Assembly (NCBI GenBank): GCA_018969165.1
Contig: JAGWYX010000238.1
Span: 1 to 6,418 of the forward strand
DNA from: Verrucomicrobiota bacterium
GTDB lineage: Bacteria > Verrucomicrobiota > Verrucomicrobiia > Limisphaerales > JAGWYX01
Length of the DNA: 6,418 nucleotides
Direction: 5' to 3'
The translations under genes and the position numbers were made by a program. The notes under the pieces were generated by a model. The model had not been told where the DNA came from. It worked only from the letters and a program-made list of their open reading frames with translations, and ran no database searches. Positions 1 through 5,647 of the stretch are shown here, piece after piece (positions within the stretch are counted from its first letter, which is position 1; every line of letters begins with the position of its first letter).

Positions 1-31
1 CTCGCGTCGGCTGCTACCGGGCGGGGAAGGA

Positions 32-102
32 CACCTCCTCCCCGGCCCTCTCCTCCGCGGGCAGCGGGGGAGAGGGTGCCCGCAGGGCCGGGAGAGGAGG
101 TG
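32..102. repeat. REP-like multi-stem palindromic repeat, copy 1
   Basis: Seen: an outer stem pairs 32-48 (CACCTCCTCCCCGGCCC) with 85-102 (GGGCCGG then AGGAGGTG). Inside it, CCCTCTCC at 46-53 can pair with GGAGAGGG at 69-76, and GCGGGCA at 57-63 pairs perfectly with TGCCCGC at 77-83, so two inner folds compete. The CCCTCTCC/GGGAGAGGG core is shared with the element at 6105-6162, which makes these two members of one family. The frame of the following gene stays open through this repeat, but repeat DNA is a poor candidate for a protein N-terminus, so I place the gene start downstream. Confidence 0.75.
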
Positions 103-160
103 CCTCGGTTCATGGTCTCAATGCGCTTTGAAAAAAACGTCGAGGCTCCTGATGAGCCGG

Positions 161-217
161 CCCATGGTCGGGCCGAGCGGCCGCTCGGCCCGGCGGCGCC
201 GCAGCGTCGCCCTACCA
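161..217. repeat. Palindromic intergenic repeat upstream of the DNRLRE gene
   Basis: Seen: 170-191 is a perfect 22-bp palindrome with half-site GGGCCGAGCGG. It is followed by a perfect 10-bp palindrome at 193-202 (GCGGCGCCGC). The block is bracketed by GGTCGGG on the left and CCCTACC on the right. It ends about 15 nt before the chosen ATG at 232, so it lies in the leader or promoter region of that gene. This looks like a dispersed hairpin repeat of a different family from the one at 32-102. An effect on transcript stability or expression is possible but not shown. Confidence 0.6.
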
Positions 218-231
218 AGTGCCCGCTGCCG

Positions 232-1182
232 ATGACACGCCCGCGCCGTTACCCAACCCGCCTGGGCTGCCTGTTGCTCTGCCTGGCTGTAGGGCACACG
301 ATTCGCTCCGAGACCGTCACCCTGACCTCCGCCGCCGACACCAGCCTGGTTGAATCCGCGCCCGACAACAACCTCGGCGGCGAGCCCTTCGTTCCCGCCG
401 GGGTCACTCAGAACCGCACCCGCGCGCATGGCCTCTTCCGGTTTGATTTCACCGGCCAGATTCCGCCGCAGGCGACCGTCCTCTCCGCCACGTTGGTCCT
501 GCAAGTCACCGGCCAGCCCAGTGCCGGGTACATGGCGGCGGCCTTCGATCTGCACCGCCTGCTCAAGCCCTGGGGCGAAGGCACCAACACCGCCCAGTTC
601 TCCAATCACCCCGGCATCGGCGCGCCGGCCACCACCAACGATGCCACCTGGAACATGCGGTTCGCGTTCACCACCAACGCCTGGACCGTCCCGGGCGCCA
701 GCCCGACTAACGATTACGCCCCGGCCATCAGCGCCCAGCAATTCGTCTATGACGTCGGTAATTCCCCGTACGTCTTCGGGCCGACCCCGTCGTTGACCGC
801 CGACGTGCAGGCCTGGGTCGATCATCCGGATTCCAATTTCGGCTGGCTGCTCATGGCCGACGACGAGACCGCCAACTTCACCGCCCGGCGCTTCGGCTCG
901 CGCGAGGATCCCAACAACGCCCCACAATTGACCGTCGAGTTCATTCCACCGCTCCGATTGCTCACGCCGCGGCTTGCCGGCGGCCGGTTCAGTTTCACCT
1001 TCCCGGCCGCCGCCGGCCAGACCGGCACGGTCGAGTTCTGCACCACCCTCGCCGGCAGTGACTGGACCGCCCTCACCAATTTCGTCGGATCGGCGACGGC
1101 CACCAATCTCGTCGTGTCCGATCCCATCCTCGGCCCCCAGCGGTTCTACCGGGTCGTGACCACCAACGCCGCGGGCCCCTGA
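232..1182 (+). CDS. Secreted DNRLRE-domain protein
   Basis: Product of 316 aa. The frame is open from 76, but 76-231 is palindromic repeat. The ATG at 232 gives a credible signal peptide: basic MTRPRRYPTR, a hydrophobic stretch at about residues 11-20 (LGCLLLCLAV), then mature sequence from about residue 26. Residues about 27-237 match the DNRLRE domain style: TSLVES with NLGG near the start, HGLFRFDF at 67-73, strand-rich ATVLSATLVLQV at 81-92, DATWN at 137-141, DVQAWV at 191-196, SNFGWLL at 201-207, RRFGSRED at 219-226 and QLTVEF at 232-237. The last 80 residues look like a small beta domain ending in FYRVV, frequent in verrucomicrobial surface proteins. There is no PEP-CTERM tail. In this family such proteins are exported and usually linked to carbohydrate or surface functions; the substrate is unknown here. 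It converges on the phosphodiesterase gene 59 nt downstream. Confidence 0.85.
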   Translation: MTRPRRYPTRLGCLLLCLAVGHTIRSETVTLTSAADTSLVESAPDNNLGGEPFVPAGVTQNRTRAHGLFRFDFTGQIPPQATVLSATLVLQVTGQPSAGYMAAAFDLHRLLKPWGEGTNTAQFSNHPGIGAPATTNDATWNMRFAFTTNAWTVPGASPTNDYAPAISAQQFVYDVGNSPYVFGPTPSLTADVQAWVDHPDSNFGWLLMADDETANFTARRFGSREDPNNAPQLTVEFIPPLRLLTPRLAGGRFSFTFPAAAGQTGTVEFCTTLAGSDWTALTNFVGSATATNLVVSDPILGPQRFYRVVTTNAAGP

Positions 1183-1241
1183 CTGGCGAGGCGCGGGCTC
1201 ACTCGACGATTGAAGCGGCCGGAGGGCCGGAGATTTCGCCC

Positions 1242-2072
1242 TCAGCGCCGCCCGGTGCTGGACATTTTCGCCAGCAAGAATTTCTCCACCCCCGCCAGGT
1301 CATCGGTATTGATCAGGTCCACGTGGGCGTCCCAGAGGACCTGCCAGAAGGCCGGGAAATCCGGCGCGCCCCAGAACCGGACCTTGCGACCCTGCTGATG
1401 GGCCCGCGCGACAATCTCCGCCAGCTTCTGCTTTTCCACCGCCGGCATCGGACCGCCGTAGCCCGGCCACTTGAATGTCTTGCGCCAATTGTCGCTGATC
1501 CACGGAATGAACGTCGCCGGCGCCTTCGAGTCCAGATCGGCCAGTACCCCATCGACCGCCGCGTAGCGGATCAGTTCGGCCGCCATCATCGCCCGGGCGC
1601 GATTGCCGGAAATAATCACCGTGATGGCGCGGGTCTCCATCTCCTCGCCGCGGAATACCGTGAGGATGTCCGCGTAGTCCCGGAGCACGCCCCGCAGCAC
1701 GGCATAGGTCTTTTCCGCGTCGGACTTCACGTCGATCAGCAGGGTGCAAACCGGCCCGTGCGGGTAGAGCCGGCCGTGATTGCGCCGAATGCGGACGCGC
1801 AATGGATCAAGGTAAAGCGCCTCGAGCGTGCGTTCCGGCCGCACCTGGTCGCGGTCGTGCGCCACCAGCAGCCGGCCGTTGACCAGGTAGATGTCCGCCT
1901 CGACGCTGCACAGGCCGTGCGACAAGGCGTCGAACAACGGGTGTGAATGCTCGTAATCGTTGTGGGCGTGCGCGTTTATGAGCGGCACCGGCCCCGAACG
2001 TCCAGGATCGGCTCCGGGGACGGAAGCGATGGCCGTAAACACGAGCCCGGCGGACAACCAACCGAGATGCAT
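1242..2072 (-). CDS. Secreted PI-PLC/GDPD-superfamily phosphodiesterase (AIM6-like)
   Basis: Product of 276 aa. The frame extends to a TTG at 2108, but the ATG at 2072 places the signal peptide at the very start (MHLGWLSAGLVFTAIASVPG, cleavage near residue 21). Neither start has a convincing Shine-Dalgarno site. The rest is a TIM-barrel hydrolase of the phosphatidylinositol-specific phospholipase C/glycerophosphodiesterase superfamily. NAHAHNDYEH is at 33-42, the E-x-D pair is at E58/D60, and the general acid/base histidine is probably H72 (VAHD). LLIDVKSD at 111-118 supplies a further D/K pair, and VRFWGAPD with VDLINTDDL near the C-terminus is the closing barrel strand. The TLEALYLDPL segment at 82-91 is characteristic of the AIM6-like uncharacterised branch. 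The expected reaction is hydrolysis of a phosphodiester in glycerophosphodiesters or a related substrate outside the cytoplasm; the real substrate is not known. Usual length for the branch, apparently intact. Confidence 0.88.
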   Translation of the reverse strand: MHLGWLSAGLVFTAIASVPGADPGRSGPVPLINAHAHNDYEHSHPLFDALSHGLCSVEADIYLVNGRLLVAHDRDQVRPERTLEALYLDPLRVRIRRNHGRLYPHGPVCTLLIDVKSDAEKTYAVLRGVLRDYADILTVFRGEEMETRAITVIISGNRARAMMAAELIRYAAVDGVLADLDSKAPATFIPWISDNWRKTFKWPGYGGPMPAVEKQKLAEIVARAHQQGRKVRFWGAPDFPAFWQVLWDAHVDLINTDDLAGVEKFLLAKMSSTGRR

Positions 2073-2120
2073 GGGCTGACTGTTAAGCGTTTTAGCGGGT
2101 GCTGACAAGGCGAAGTTACC

Positions 2121-2247
2121 CGGTTCCCGGCAGTGTCCTAATTTCGGAGCGCGGCTCTATGAGCCGCAGCACAGCAGCTTCAAAATCAAGCCGCTGCGAG
2201 TCACAGACTCGCGCTCCAACCGCAAATTCGGACACTGCCCGGTTCCC
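2121..2247. mobile_element. MITE-like element (2129-2239) with TIRs and 8-bp flanking direct repeat
   Basis: Seen: 2129-2138 GGCAGTGTCC is matched in inverted orientation by GGACACTGCC at 2230-2239. The inverted repeat continues imperfectly as (T/G)AATTT(-/G)CGG. CGGTTCCC at 2121-2128 is repeated directly at 2240-2247, exactly abutting both ends, as expected of a target-site duplication. Inside are two hairpins with the same layout but different paired bases: GCGGCTC-TAT-GAGCCGC at 2151-2167 and GCGAGTC-ACA-GACTCGC at 2196-2212. The 111-bp element has no coding capacity. Known: non-autonomous elements (MITEs) carry such ends and are moved by a transposase encoded elsewhere; 8-bp duplications with GG-starting ends occur in IS1595-type families, but I cannot assign the family. 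The paired inverted hairpins also resemble a REPIN, though REPINs do not normally leave target duplications. It occupies the divergent promoter region between the phosphodiesterase and the FAD oxidase. Confidence 0.75.
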
Positions 2248-2300
2248 AGTTGGCTTGACCCGGGCCGGCCAGCGCCCCATGCTCGACCGCGGATTCATTT

Positions 2301-3707
2301 ATGGCGATCGAGGAAAAAGTCCTCGCGGAATTGCGGCGGCGGCTAGGCGCGCAGCAGGTGCTCACCGCCCCTGAAGACCTCATCCCCTACTCGTTTGACG
2401 GCACCGCGGCGCTGCGCCAAATGCCGGCCTGCGTGGTATTCCCCACCAGCACCGAGCAGGTCGCCGCCCTCCTGCGCCTGGCCAACCAATCCCGCACCGC
2501 CGTCGTCACCCGCGGCTCCGGCACCGGCCTGAGCGGCGGCAGCCTGCCGTCACTGGACTGCATCGTCCTGTGCACGGTCAAGCTGGACAAAATCCTCGAA
2601 CTCGACCGCGCCAACCTGACCTTGCTGGCCGAGCCGGGAGTGACGACCGTTACCATTGCCGACGCCGCCGCGGCCGCCGGCCTGTTCTATCCCCCGGACC
2701 CGGGCTCGATGCGAATCTCGACCATCGGCGGCAACGTGGCCGAAAACTCCGGCGGCTTACGCGGCCTCAAGTACGGCGTGACGCGCAATTATGTCATGGG
2801 CCTGGAAGTGGTGCTGCCGACGGGCGAAGTCATGTGGCTGGGCAACAAATGCGTCAAAGACGTCGCCGGCTACTCGCTCAAGGACCTGTTCATCGGCTCG
2901 GAAGGGACGCTCGGGGTAATCACCCAGGTGCTCCTGCGCCTGATTCCCAAACCCGCCGCGCGCAAAACACTGGTGGCGTCCTTCGCGCAAATGGACCGCG
3001 CCGCCGAAGCCGTTTCCGCCATCATCGCCGCCCAGATCATCCCCTGCACGCTGGAGTTCCTCGACCGCACCACCATCCGGTGCGTCGAGGACTACGCCAA
3101 GATCGGCCTGCCGCTCGACTGCGAGGCCCTGCTGCTGATGGAAAGCGACGGCCACCCGGCCGTGGTCGCCGCCGAGGCCGCCCAGATGGAACGCATCTGC
3201 CGCGAGCACGGCTGCCGTGACGTCCGCATCGCCAGGGACGACACCGAGGCCAACCAGCTCGCCAGCGCCCGGCGCACCGCCTTCTCCGCCCTCGCCCGCG
3301 TGGCCCCCACGACCATCCTCGAAGACGCCACGGTCCCGCGCAGCGAGCTGGCCGGCATGGTCCGCTTCATCGCGGCCGTCGCCGAAAAATACCGGCTGCG
3401 CATCGGCACCTTCGGCCACATGGGCGACGGCAACCTCCACCCGACCTTTCTCACCGACGAGCGGAACACGGAGGAGATGCACCGCATCGAGCTGGCCTTC
3501 CGGGAAATCTTCGACGAAACCATCCGCCGCGGCGGCACCATCACCGGCGAACACGGCGTCGGCTTGGCCAAGAAATCCATCCTGCCCAAATTCGCCGGCG
3601 AGGTGCAGATGCGCGTTCTGCGCGAGTTGCGCCGGAGCCTGGACCCGAACGGCATTCTGAACCCGGGCAAGATGTTCGATCCGGAGACTCACCCGCGGAG
3701 CAGTTGA
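2301..3707 (+). CDS. glcD: GlcD-type FAD-binding 2-hydroxyacid oxidase/dehydrogenase
   Basis: Product of 468 aa, the usual length for GlcD/D-lactate dehydrogenase family proteins. The N-terminal FAD-binding (PCMH, FAD_binding_4) domain spans about 38-215: RGSGTGLSGGS at 71-81, YPPDPGS at 130-136, TIGGNVAENSGG at 141-152, KYGVTRNYVMGLEVVLP at 158-173 and DLFIGSEGTLGVIT at 195-208. The C-terminal FAD-oxidase_C domain has FGHMGDGNLHP at 371-381 and GEHGVGLAKK at 416-425. H373, H380 and E417 are the expected metal/substrate ligands of this family. It ends with DPNGILNPGKMF. The likely reaction is FAD-dependent oxidation of glycolate or another D-2-hydroxyacid to the 2-oxoacid, in the cytoplasm or at the membrane. 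glcE and glcF, which complete glycolate oxidase in many bacteria, are not adjacent, so D-lactate or another hydroxyacid is equally possible. The ATG at 2301 begins exactly at the conserved N-terminus; no clear ribosome binding site is visible. Confidence 0.92.
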   Translation: MAIEEKVLAELRRRLGAQQVLTAPEDLIPYSFDGTAALRQMPACVVFPTSTEQVAALLRLANQSRTAVVTRGSGTGLSGGSLPSLDCIVLCTVKLDKILELDRANLTLLAEPGVTTVTIADAAAAAGLFYPPDPGSMRISTIGGNVAENSGGLRGLKYGVTRNYVMGLEVVLPTGEVMWLGNKCVKDVAGYSLKDLFIGSEGTLGVITQVLLRLIPKPAARKTLVASFAQMDRAAEAVSAIIAAQIIPCTLEFLDRTTIRCVEDYAKIGLPLDCEALLLMESDGHPAVVAAEAAQMERICREHGCRDVRIARDDTEANQLASARRTAFSALARVAPTTILEDATVPRSELAGMVRFIAAVAEKYRLRIGTFGHMGDGNLHPTFLTDERNTEEMHRIELAFREIFDETIRRGGTITGEHGVGLAKKSILPKFAGEVQMRVLRELRRSLDPNGILNPGKMFDPETHPRSS

Positions 3708-3741
3708 TCCCGCCGGGGTGTTGATCGAGATTAGCCACGCG

Positions 3742-4272
3742 ATGGATGACAAACCGAATGACATCGATCAGCGGCGCTTGCTCCGCGTGATCCAGGCCGC
3801 CACCGCGCTGAGCCTCGGATTGATGTTCGCCTTTCTGCTGTCCATCAAGGAAGTCAACCCCGCCCTGCGATTCCAGTTCTCCCCCGGCACGATCCTTGGC
3901 TTTGTCCTGGGCGCCGGCCTCTCGTGGACCGCCTGGCAGTGGATTTTCCTGGGCCCACGGCGGCGGCGGCGGCGCTTGCTTGGCTTGGTGCTCATTGCCG
4001 CGTTGCTGGCGGCCGCCACGCTCGCCGCCTTCGCTTATGCCCTCAAAGACGTTCCCGCGGATCGCCTCCGGGACCTGGCGACCGGGGCCGGCTGGGCTGC
4101 CGTCTTCCTGGGTGCGCTGGGGTTGATCTTCTGGCGCGTGGCTCGCTTTCTGGAGCGAGACAGCGCAGGCGCCCAAACCACCGCTGGCGCGCAGTGCCGA
4201 GAATTGGTCGCTCGCGTCCGTCCAAAACCTCCTGATAACCTTCAGGGCGATGCGAATGACTGGAAACAGTGA
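3742..4272 (+). CDS. Four-helix membrane protein of unknown function
   Basis: Product of 176 aa from the ATG at 3742. A GTG at 3718 would add eight residues (to MLIEISHA...), but the hydrophilic MDDKPNDIDQRRLL start reads more naturally. Four hydrophobic segments are visible at about 13-34, 50-71, 78-101 and 113-134. A six-arginine cluster sits just before helix 3 (residues 73-78), a strong cytoplasmic positive patch. The tail from about 136 is hydrophilic and Q/A/P-rich. I recognise no family or catalytic motif. The gene starts 34 nt after the FAD oxidase stop on the same strand with no terminator visible between, so co-transcription is likely, but a functional link is not established. Confidence 0.7.
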   Translation: MDDKPNDIDQRRLLRVIQAATALSLGLMFAFLLSIKEVNPALRFQFSPGTILGFVLGAGLSWTAWQWIFLGPRRRRRRLLGLVLIAALLAAATLAAFAYALKDVPADRLRDLATGAGWAAVFLGALGLIFWRVARFLERDSAGAQTTAGAQCRELVARVRPKPPDNLQGDANDWKQ

Positions 4273-4397
4273 CGTTGTCGGCACCTTGGCCAGTGCTTGG
4301 GCTTGCAGGAGCGTGCACGCCCGAACTCCGGCACCAGGTGTGGCGCAGCGTCAGTGTTAGGCTGCCATCAGCGGCGTCAGTTATTTGTAATCCGGTA
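4273..4397. other. Intergenic stretch between the membrane protein and the tRNA fragment
   Basis: No gene, strong terminator or recognisable repeat is visible. The last bases (TTATTTGTAATCCG, 4381-4394) are the only AT-rich stretch and sit where a tRNA promoter or leader would be. Confidence 0.4.
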
Positions 4398-4436
4398 GCC
4401 GATGTGGCGGAATTGGCAGACGCGCTAGACTCAAAT
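4398..4436 (+). pseudogene. 5' half of a tRNA-Leu (CAA) gene, truncated at the anticodon loop
   Basis: Seen: 4398-4404 GCCGATG is the 5' acceptor strand, followed by T8 and G9, then a D-arm (GCG, AATTGGCAGA, CGC), the 5' anticodon stem CTAGA at 4425-4429 and a seven-base loop CTCAAAT at 4430-4436 with anticodon CAA at 4432-4434. This matches bacterial tRNA-Leu closely. A functional gene then needs TCTAG, a long variable arm, a T-arm with TTCGA and CATCGGC. The sequence instead runs TATCGTCGTCG and no T-arm appears where expected. A faint 3'-like string (GTCCGGC then TACGGCACC, 4495-4510) recalls a tRNA-Leu 3' end, but it is displaced by about 25 nt, its acceptor bases do not pair fully and its T-loop is wrong. 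This is best called a remnant, possibly left by element integration or rearrangement at the tRNA. Confidence 0.7.
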
Positions 4437-4517
4437 TATCGTCGTCGTGTGCTGGCCGAAGCGGAAGAGCTCTATACCGCAGCATGACGCCGAAGTCCGG
4501 CTACGGCACCTGCTGGC

Positions 4518-4551
4518 TTGCAAATGTCCCAAGCGATGGGATAATCCCATT
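4518..4551 (+). promoter_or_regulatory. Predicted promoter with overlapping palindromic operator of the TA module
   Basis: Seen: TTGCAA at 4518-4523 (4 of 6 to the -35 consensus), a 16-nt spacer, then GATAAT at 4540-4545 (5 of 6 to the -10 consensus). ATGGGAT at 4536-4542 and ATCCCAT at 4544-4550 form a perfect 7-bp inverted repeat around A4543. It covers the -10 box and stops one base before the antitoxin ATG at 4552. Transcription from this -10 would start at or within a base or two of the ATG, giving a leaderless mRNA, which fits the lack of a Shine-Dalgarno sequence. Inference: the antitoxin or toxin-antitoxin complex binds the palindrome and represses the operon. Confidence 0.55.
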
Positions 4552-4788
4552 ATGAAACTGGTCGCCGACAGCAATGGCCGATTGGCCTGCAAGGAACTGT
4601 TTACCCCGCGCAGGGCCTTTTCGGCTGAGCGCCAAGCCGATGGCAGCATCCGTGTGGTGGAGTTAGTGCAGAAGGAAGCGCCGCTGGTGGAGCCCGTTCG
4701 CACCAGCCAAGGGTTCCTGATGCTGCCTCGCCAGCTTGACCGGAAGCGCGTTGCCGCAGCCATCCGCGCAGACCGCGATGCCCGATGA
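4552..4788 (+). CDS. AbrB-like antitoxin of a PIN-toxin module
   Basis: Product of 78 aa. The frame opens upstream at 4447 through tRNA-remnant DNA, but the ATG at 4552 sits immediately after the palindromic operator and begins the compact MKLVADSNGRLACKELF segment. That segment resembles the short beta-hairpin start of AbrB/SpoVT-type swapped-hairpin DNA-binding domains (S-x-GR followed by a K-E-L turn). Residues about 31-60 (GSIRVVELV, then GFLMLPRQL) are predicted beta-rich, and the C-terminus is basic and helical (DRKRVAAAIRADRDAR), a plausible toxin-binding tail. Its stop overlaps the PIN gene start by 4 nt (ATGA), the usual coupling of antitoxin and toxin. I recognise the arrangement rather than a specific named antitoxin family. 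The expected role is to neutralise the PIN nuclease and repress the operon. Confidence 0.72.
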   Translation: MKLVADSNGRLACKELFTPRRAFSAERQADGSIRVVELVQKEAPLVEPVRTSQGFLMLPRQLDRKRVAAAIRADRDAR

Positions 4789-5180
4789 AGGCCTATTGGG
4801 ACGCTTCCGCCCTGGTCGAGGCAACTTCACATACCCTCCTGCGGGCAAGGCTTCGCCGCGAGCGCGGAGTCACGCGAACTCATTCACTGGCGGAAGCTTT
4901 TTCGGCTCTCACGGGGGGCAACCTCGGGATCCGCCTCGACCCGGAAGCTGCAGCCAGAGTCGTGAACAACTTGGCCGCCGACCTTGATTTCGTCGAGGTC
5001 AACGCTCAAGAGGTGCTGTCCGCCCTCAAGCGGGCCCGGAAGCTGGGCGTGCGCGGTGGGCGGGTCCACGACCTCTTGCACGCCATTGCCGCCGACAAGT
5101 CGGGACTTCCTGAGTTGCTGACTCTCGACCAGAACGACTTCGCAGGCCTCACTACCAGGGCAACCGTCCAACAAGTCTAA
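4785..5180 (+). CDS. PIN-domain ribonuclease toxin (VapC-like)
   Basis: Product of 131 aa, normal for VapC-type toxins. The PIN-fold acidic residues are in place: D6 in YWDASAL at the end of strand 1, E37 in HSLAEAFSAL, D96 in GGRVHDLLHA, and D115 (with D118) in LLTLDQNDF near the C-terminus. These would hold the metal ions for RNA cleavage. Known: PIN toxins of type II modules are sequence- or structure-specific RNases, often acting on tRNA or rRNA, and are kept inactive by the upstream antitoxin. The ATG lies inside the antitoxin stop codon with no independent Shine-Dalgarno, so translation is probably coupled. The TAA overlaps by 3 bp, tail to tail, with the stop codon of the opposite-strand zot remnant. 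The specific RNA target cannot be told from sequence. Confidence 0.88.
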   Translation: MKAYWDASALVEATSHTLLRARLRRERGVTRTHSLAEAFSALTGGNLGIRLDPEAAARVVNNLAADLDFVEVNAQEVLSALKRARKLGVRGGRVHDLLHAIAADKSGLPELLTLDQNDFAGLTTRATVQQV

Positions 5181-5647
5181 GCGAGTCGAACCGCCTCGAA
5201 CTTCATGAGAGGCGGACCGTTCCGACCTTCCGACCTCATTCCCAGCCGCCTGCCTCCTCGGCGTCCTCCGTGCTCTGCGTTGCCAGGCAACACGGCCATG
5301 TTCGTCATGCCCTTCAACGCGCCGGTCGTCATCGTCGTCAATTGGTGTGCCACCGCCCCACCGATCAGCTTCGGCACAAACACCAGCGCCACGGCCACGC
5401 CACCCATCGCGACCGGGATCAGTTGCCAGGGCAACCCCTTTTTCCTCGAAGCACTGTCCGCCGCGTGACCGCCCCGAATGCCCACACCGGCCGACGTGTC
5501 GTAACAACCGCCCAGGCCCTTGGCATCGACTTTCCGCATCCCCGTCGCCATCGCAAACGATCCTTTCACGTTCCAATCGTCCACGACTTCCGCGATGCAC
5601 CGCATCCCCTTGCCCGCGCCAGGTTTTCCGAAAACAGTTTTGTTCAT
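5177..5647 (-). pseudogene. zot: Truncated zonular occludens toxin-like (Zot/gpI) inovirus assembly ATPase
   Basis: The open frame gives 156 aa from an ATG with a good GGAG site 5 nt upstream. It starts MNKTVFGKPGAGKG, the position and form of the Zot/gpI P-loop, but the Walker A serine/threonine is glycine (G14). After residue about 29 it jumps to VDAKGLGGCYDTSAGVGI (40-57) and KKGLPW (69-74). These are the juxtamembrane features that follow the ATPase domain in full Zot proteins of this type. A transmembrane helix at about 76-96 (LIPVAMGGVAVALVFVPKLIG) comes next. Full-length Zot proteins are typically 300-400 aa, so most of the ATPase domain, Walker B included, is missing, apparently by an in-frame internal deletion. 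From about residue 123 the frame runs into low-complexity DNA (GCAGAGCACGGAGGACGCCG-like), so the C-terminal domain is probably lost too. Known: Zot/gpI drives filamentous-phage extrusion at the inner membrane. This copy should not work as an ATPase. It overlaps the upstream gene as TGATG. Confidence 0.72.
5191..5215. terminator. Hairpin just after the toxin gene, possible terminator
   Basis: Seen: CCGCCTC at 5191-5197 pairs with GAGGCGG at 5209-5215 around an 11-nt loop, beginning 11 nt after the PIN stop. No T-run follows on either strand, so it is not a canonical intrinsic terminator. It also lies inside the 3' tail of the opposite-strand zot remnant, in sequence that looks non-coding in origin. 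Confidence 0.3.

Noticed and set aside
1..10. CTCGCGTCGG shared between 1-10 and 6167-6176, both near REP-like repeats
   Set aside because: Only 10 bp, on opposite sides of the two repeats, so it may be chance; not enough to extend the repeat boundaries.
118..927. 269-codon minus-strand frame opposite the DNRLRE gene
   Set aside because: Glycine/arginine-rich shadow of a convincing plus-strand secreted protein; it also runs through palindromic repeat.
1323..1946. 207-codon plus-strand frame opposite the phosphodiesterase
   Set aside because: Arginine-rich shadow frame; the minus-strand protein has the full catalytic motif set.
2757..3764. Long open frame of 335 codons on the minus strand opposite the FAD oxidase
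   Set aside because: The plus-strand protein has every family motif; the antisense frame is A/G/V/D-rich, has no recognisable domain, and is typical of shadow frames in GC-rich genes.
4269..4487. Small plus-strand frame containing DVAELADALDSN
   Set aside because: That peptide is the well-known false translation of a tRNA-Leu 5' half; it is explained by the tRNA remnant.
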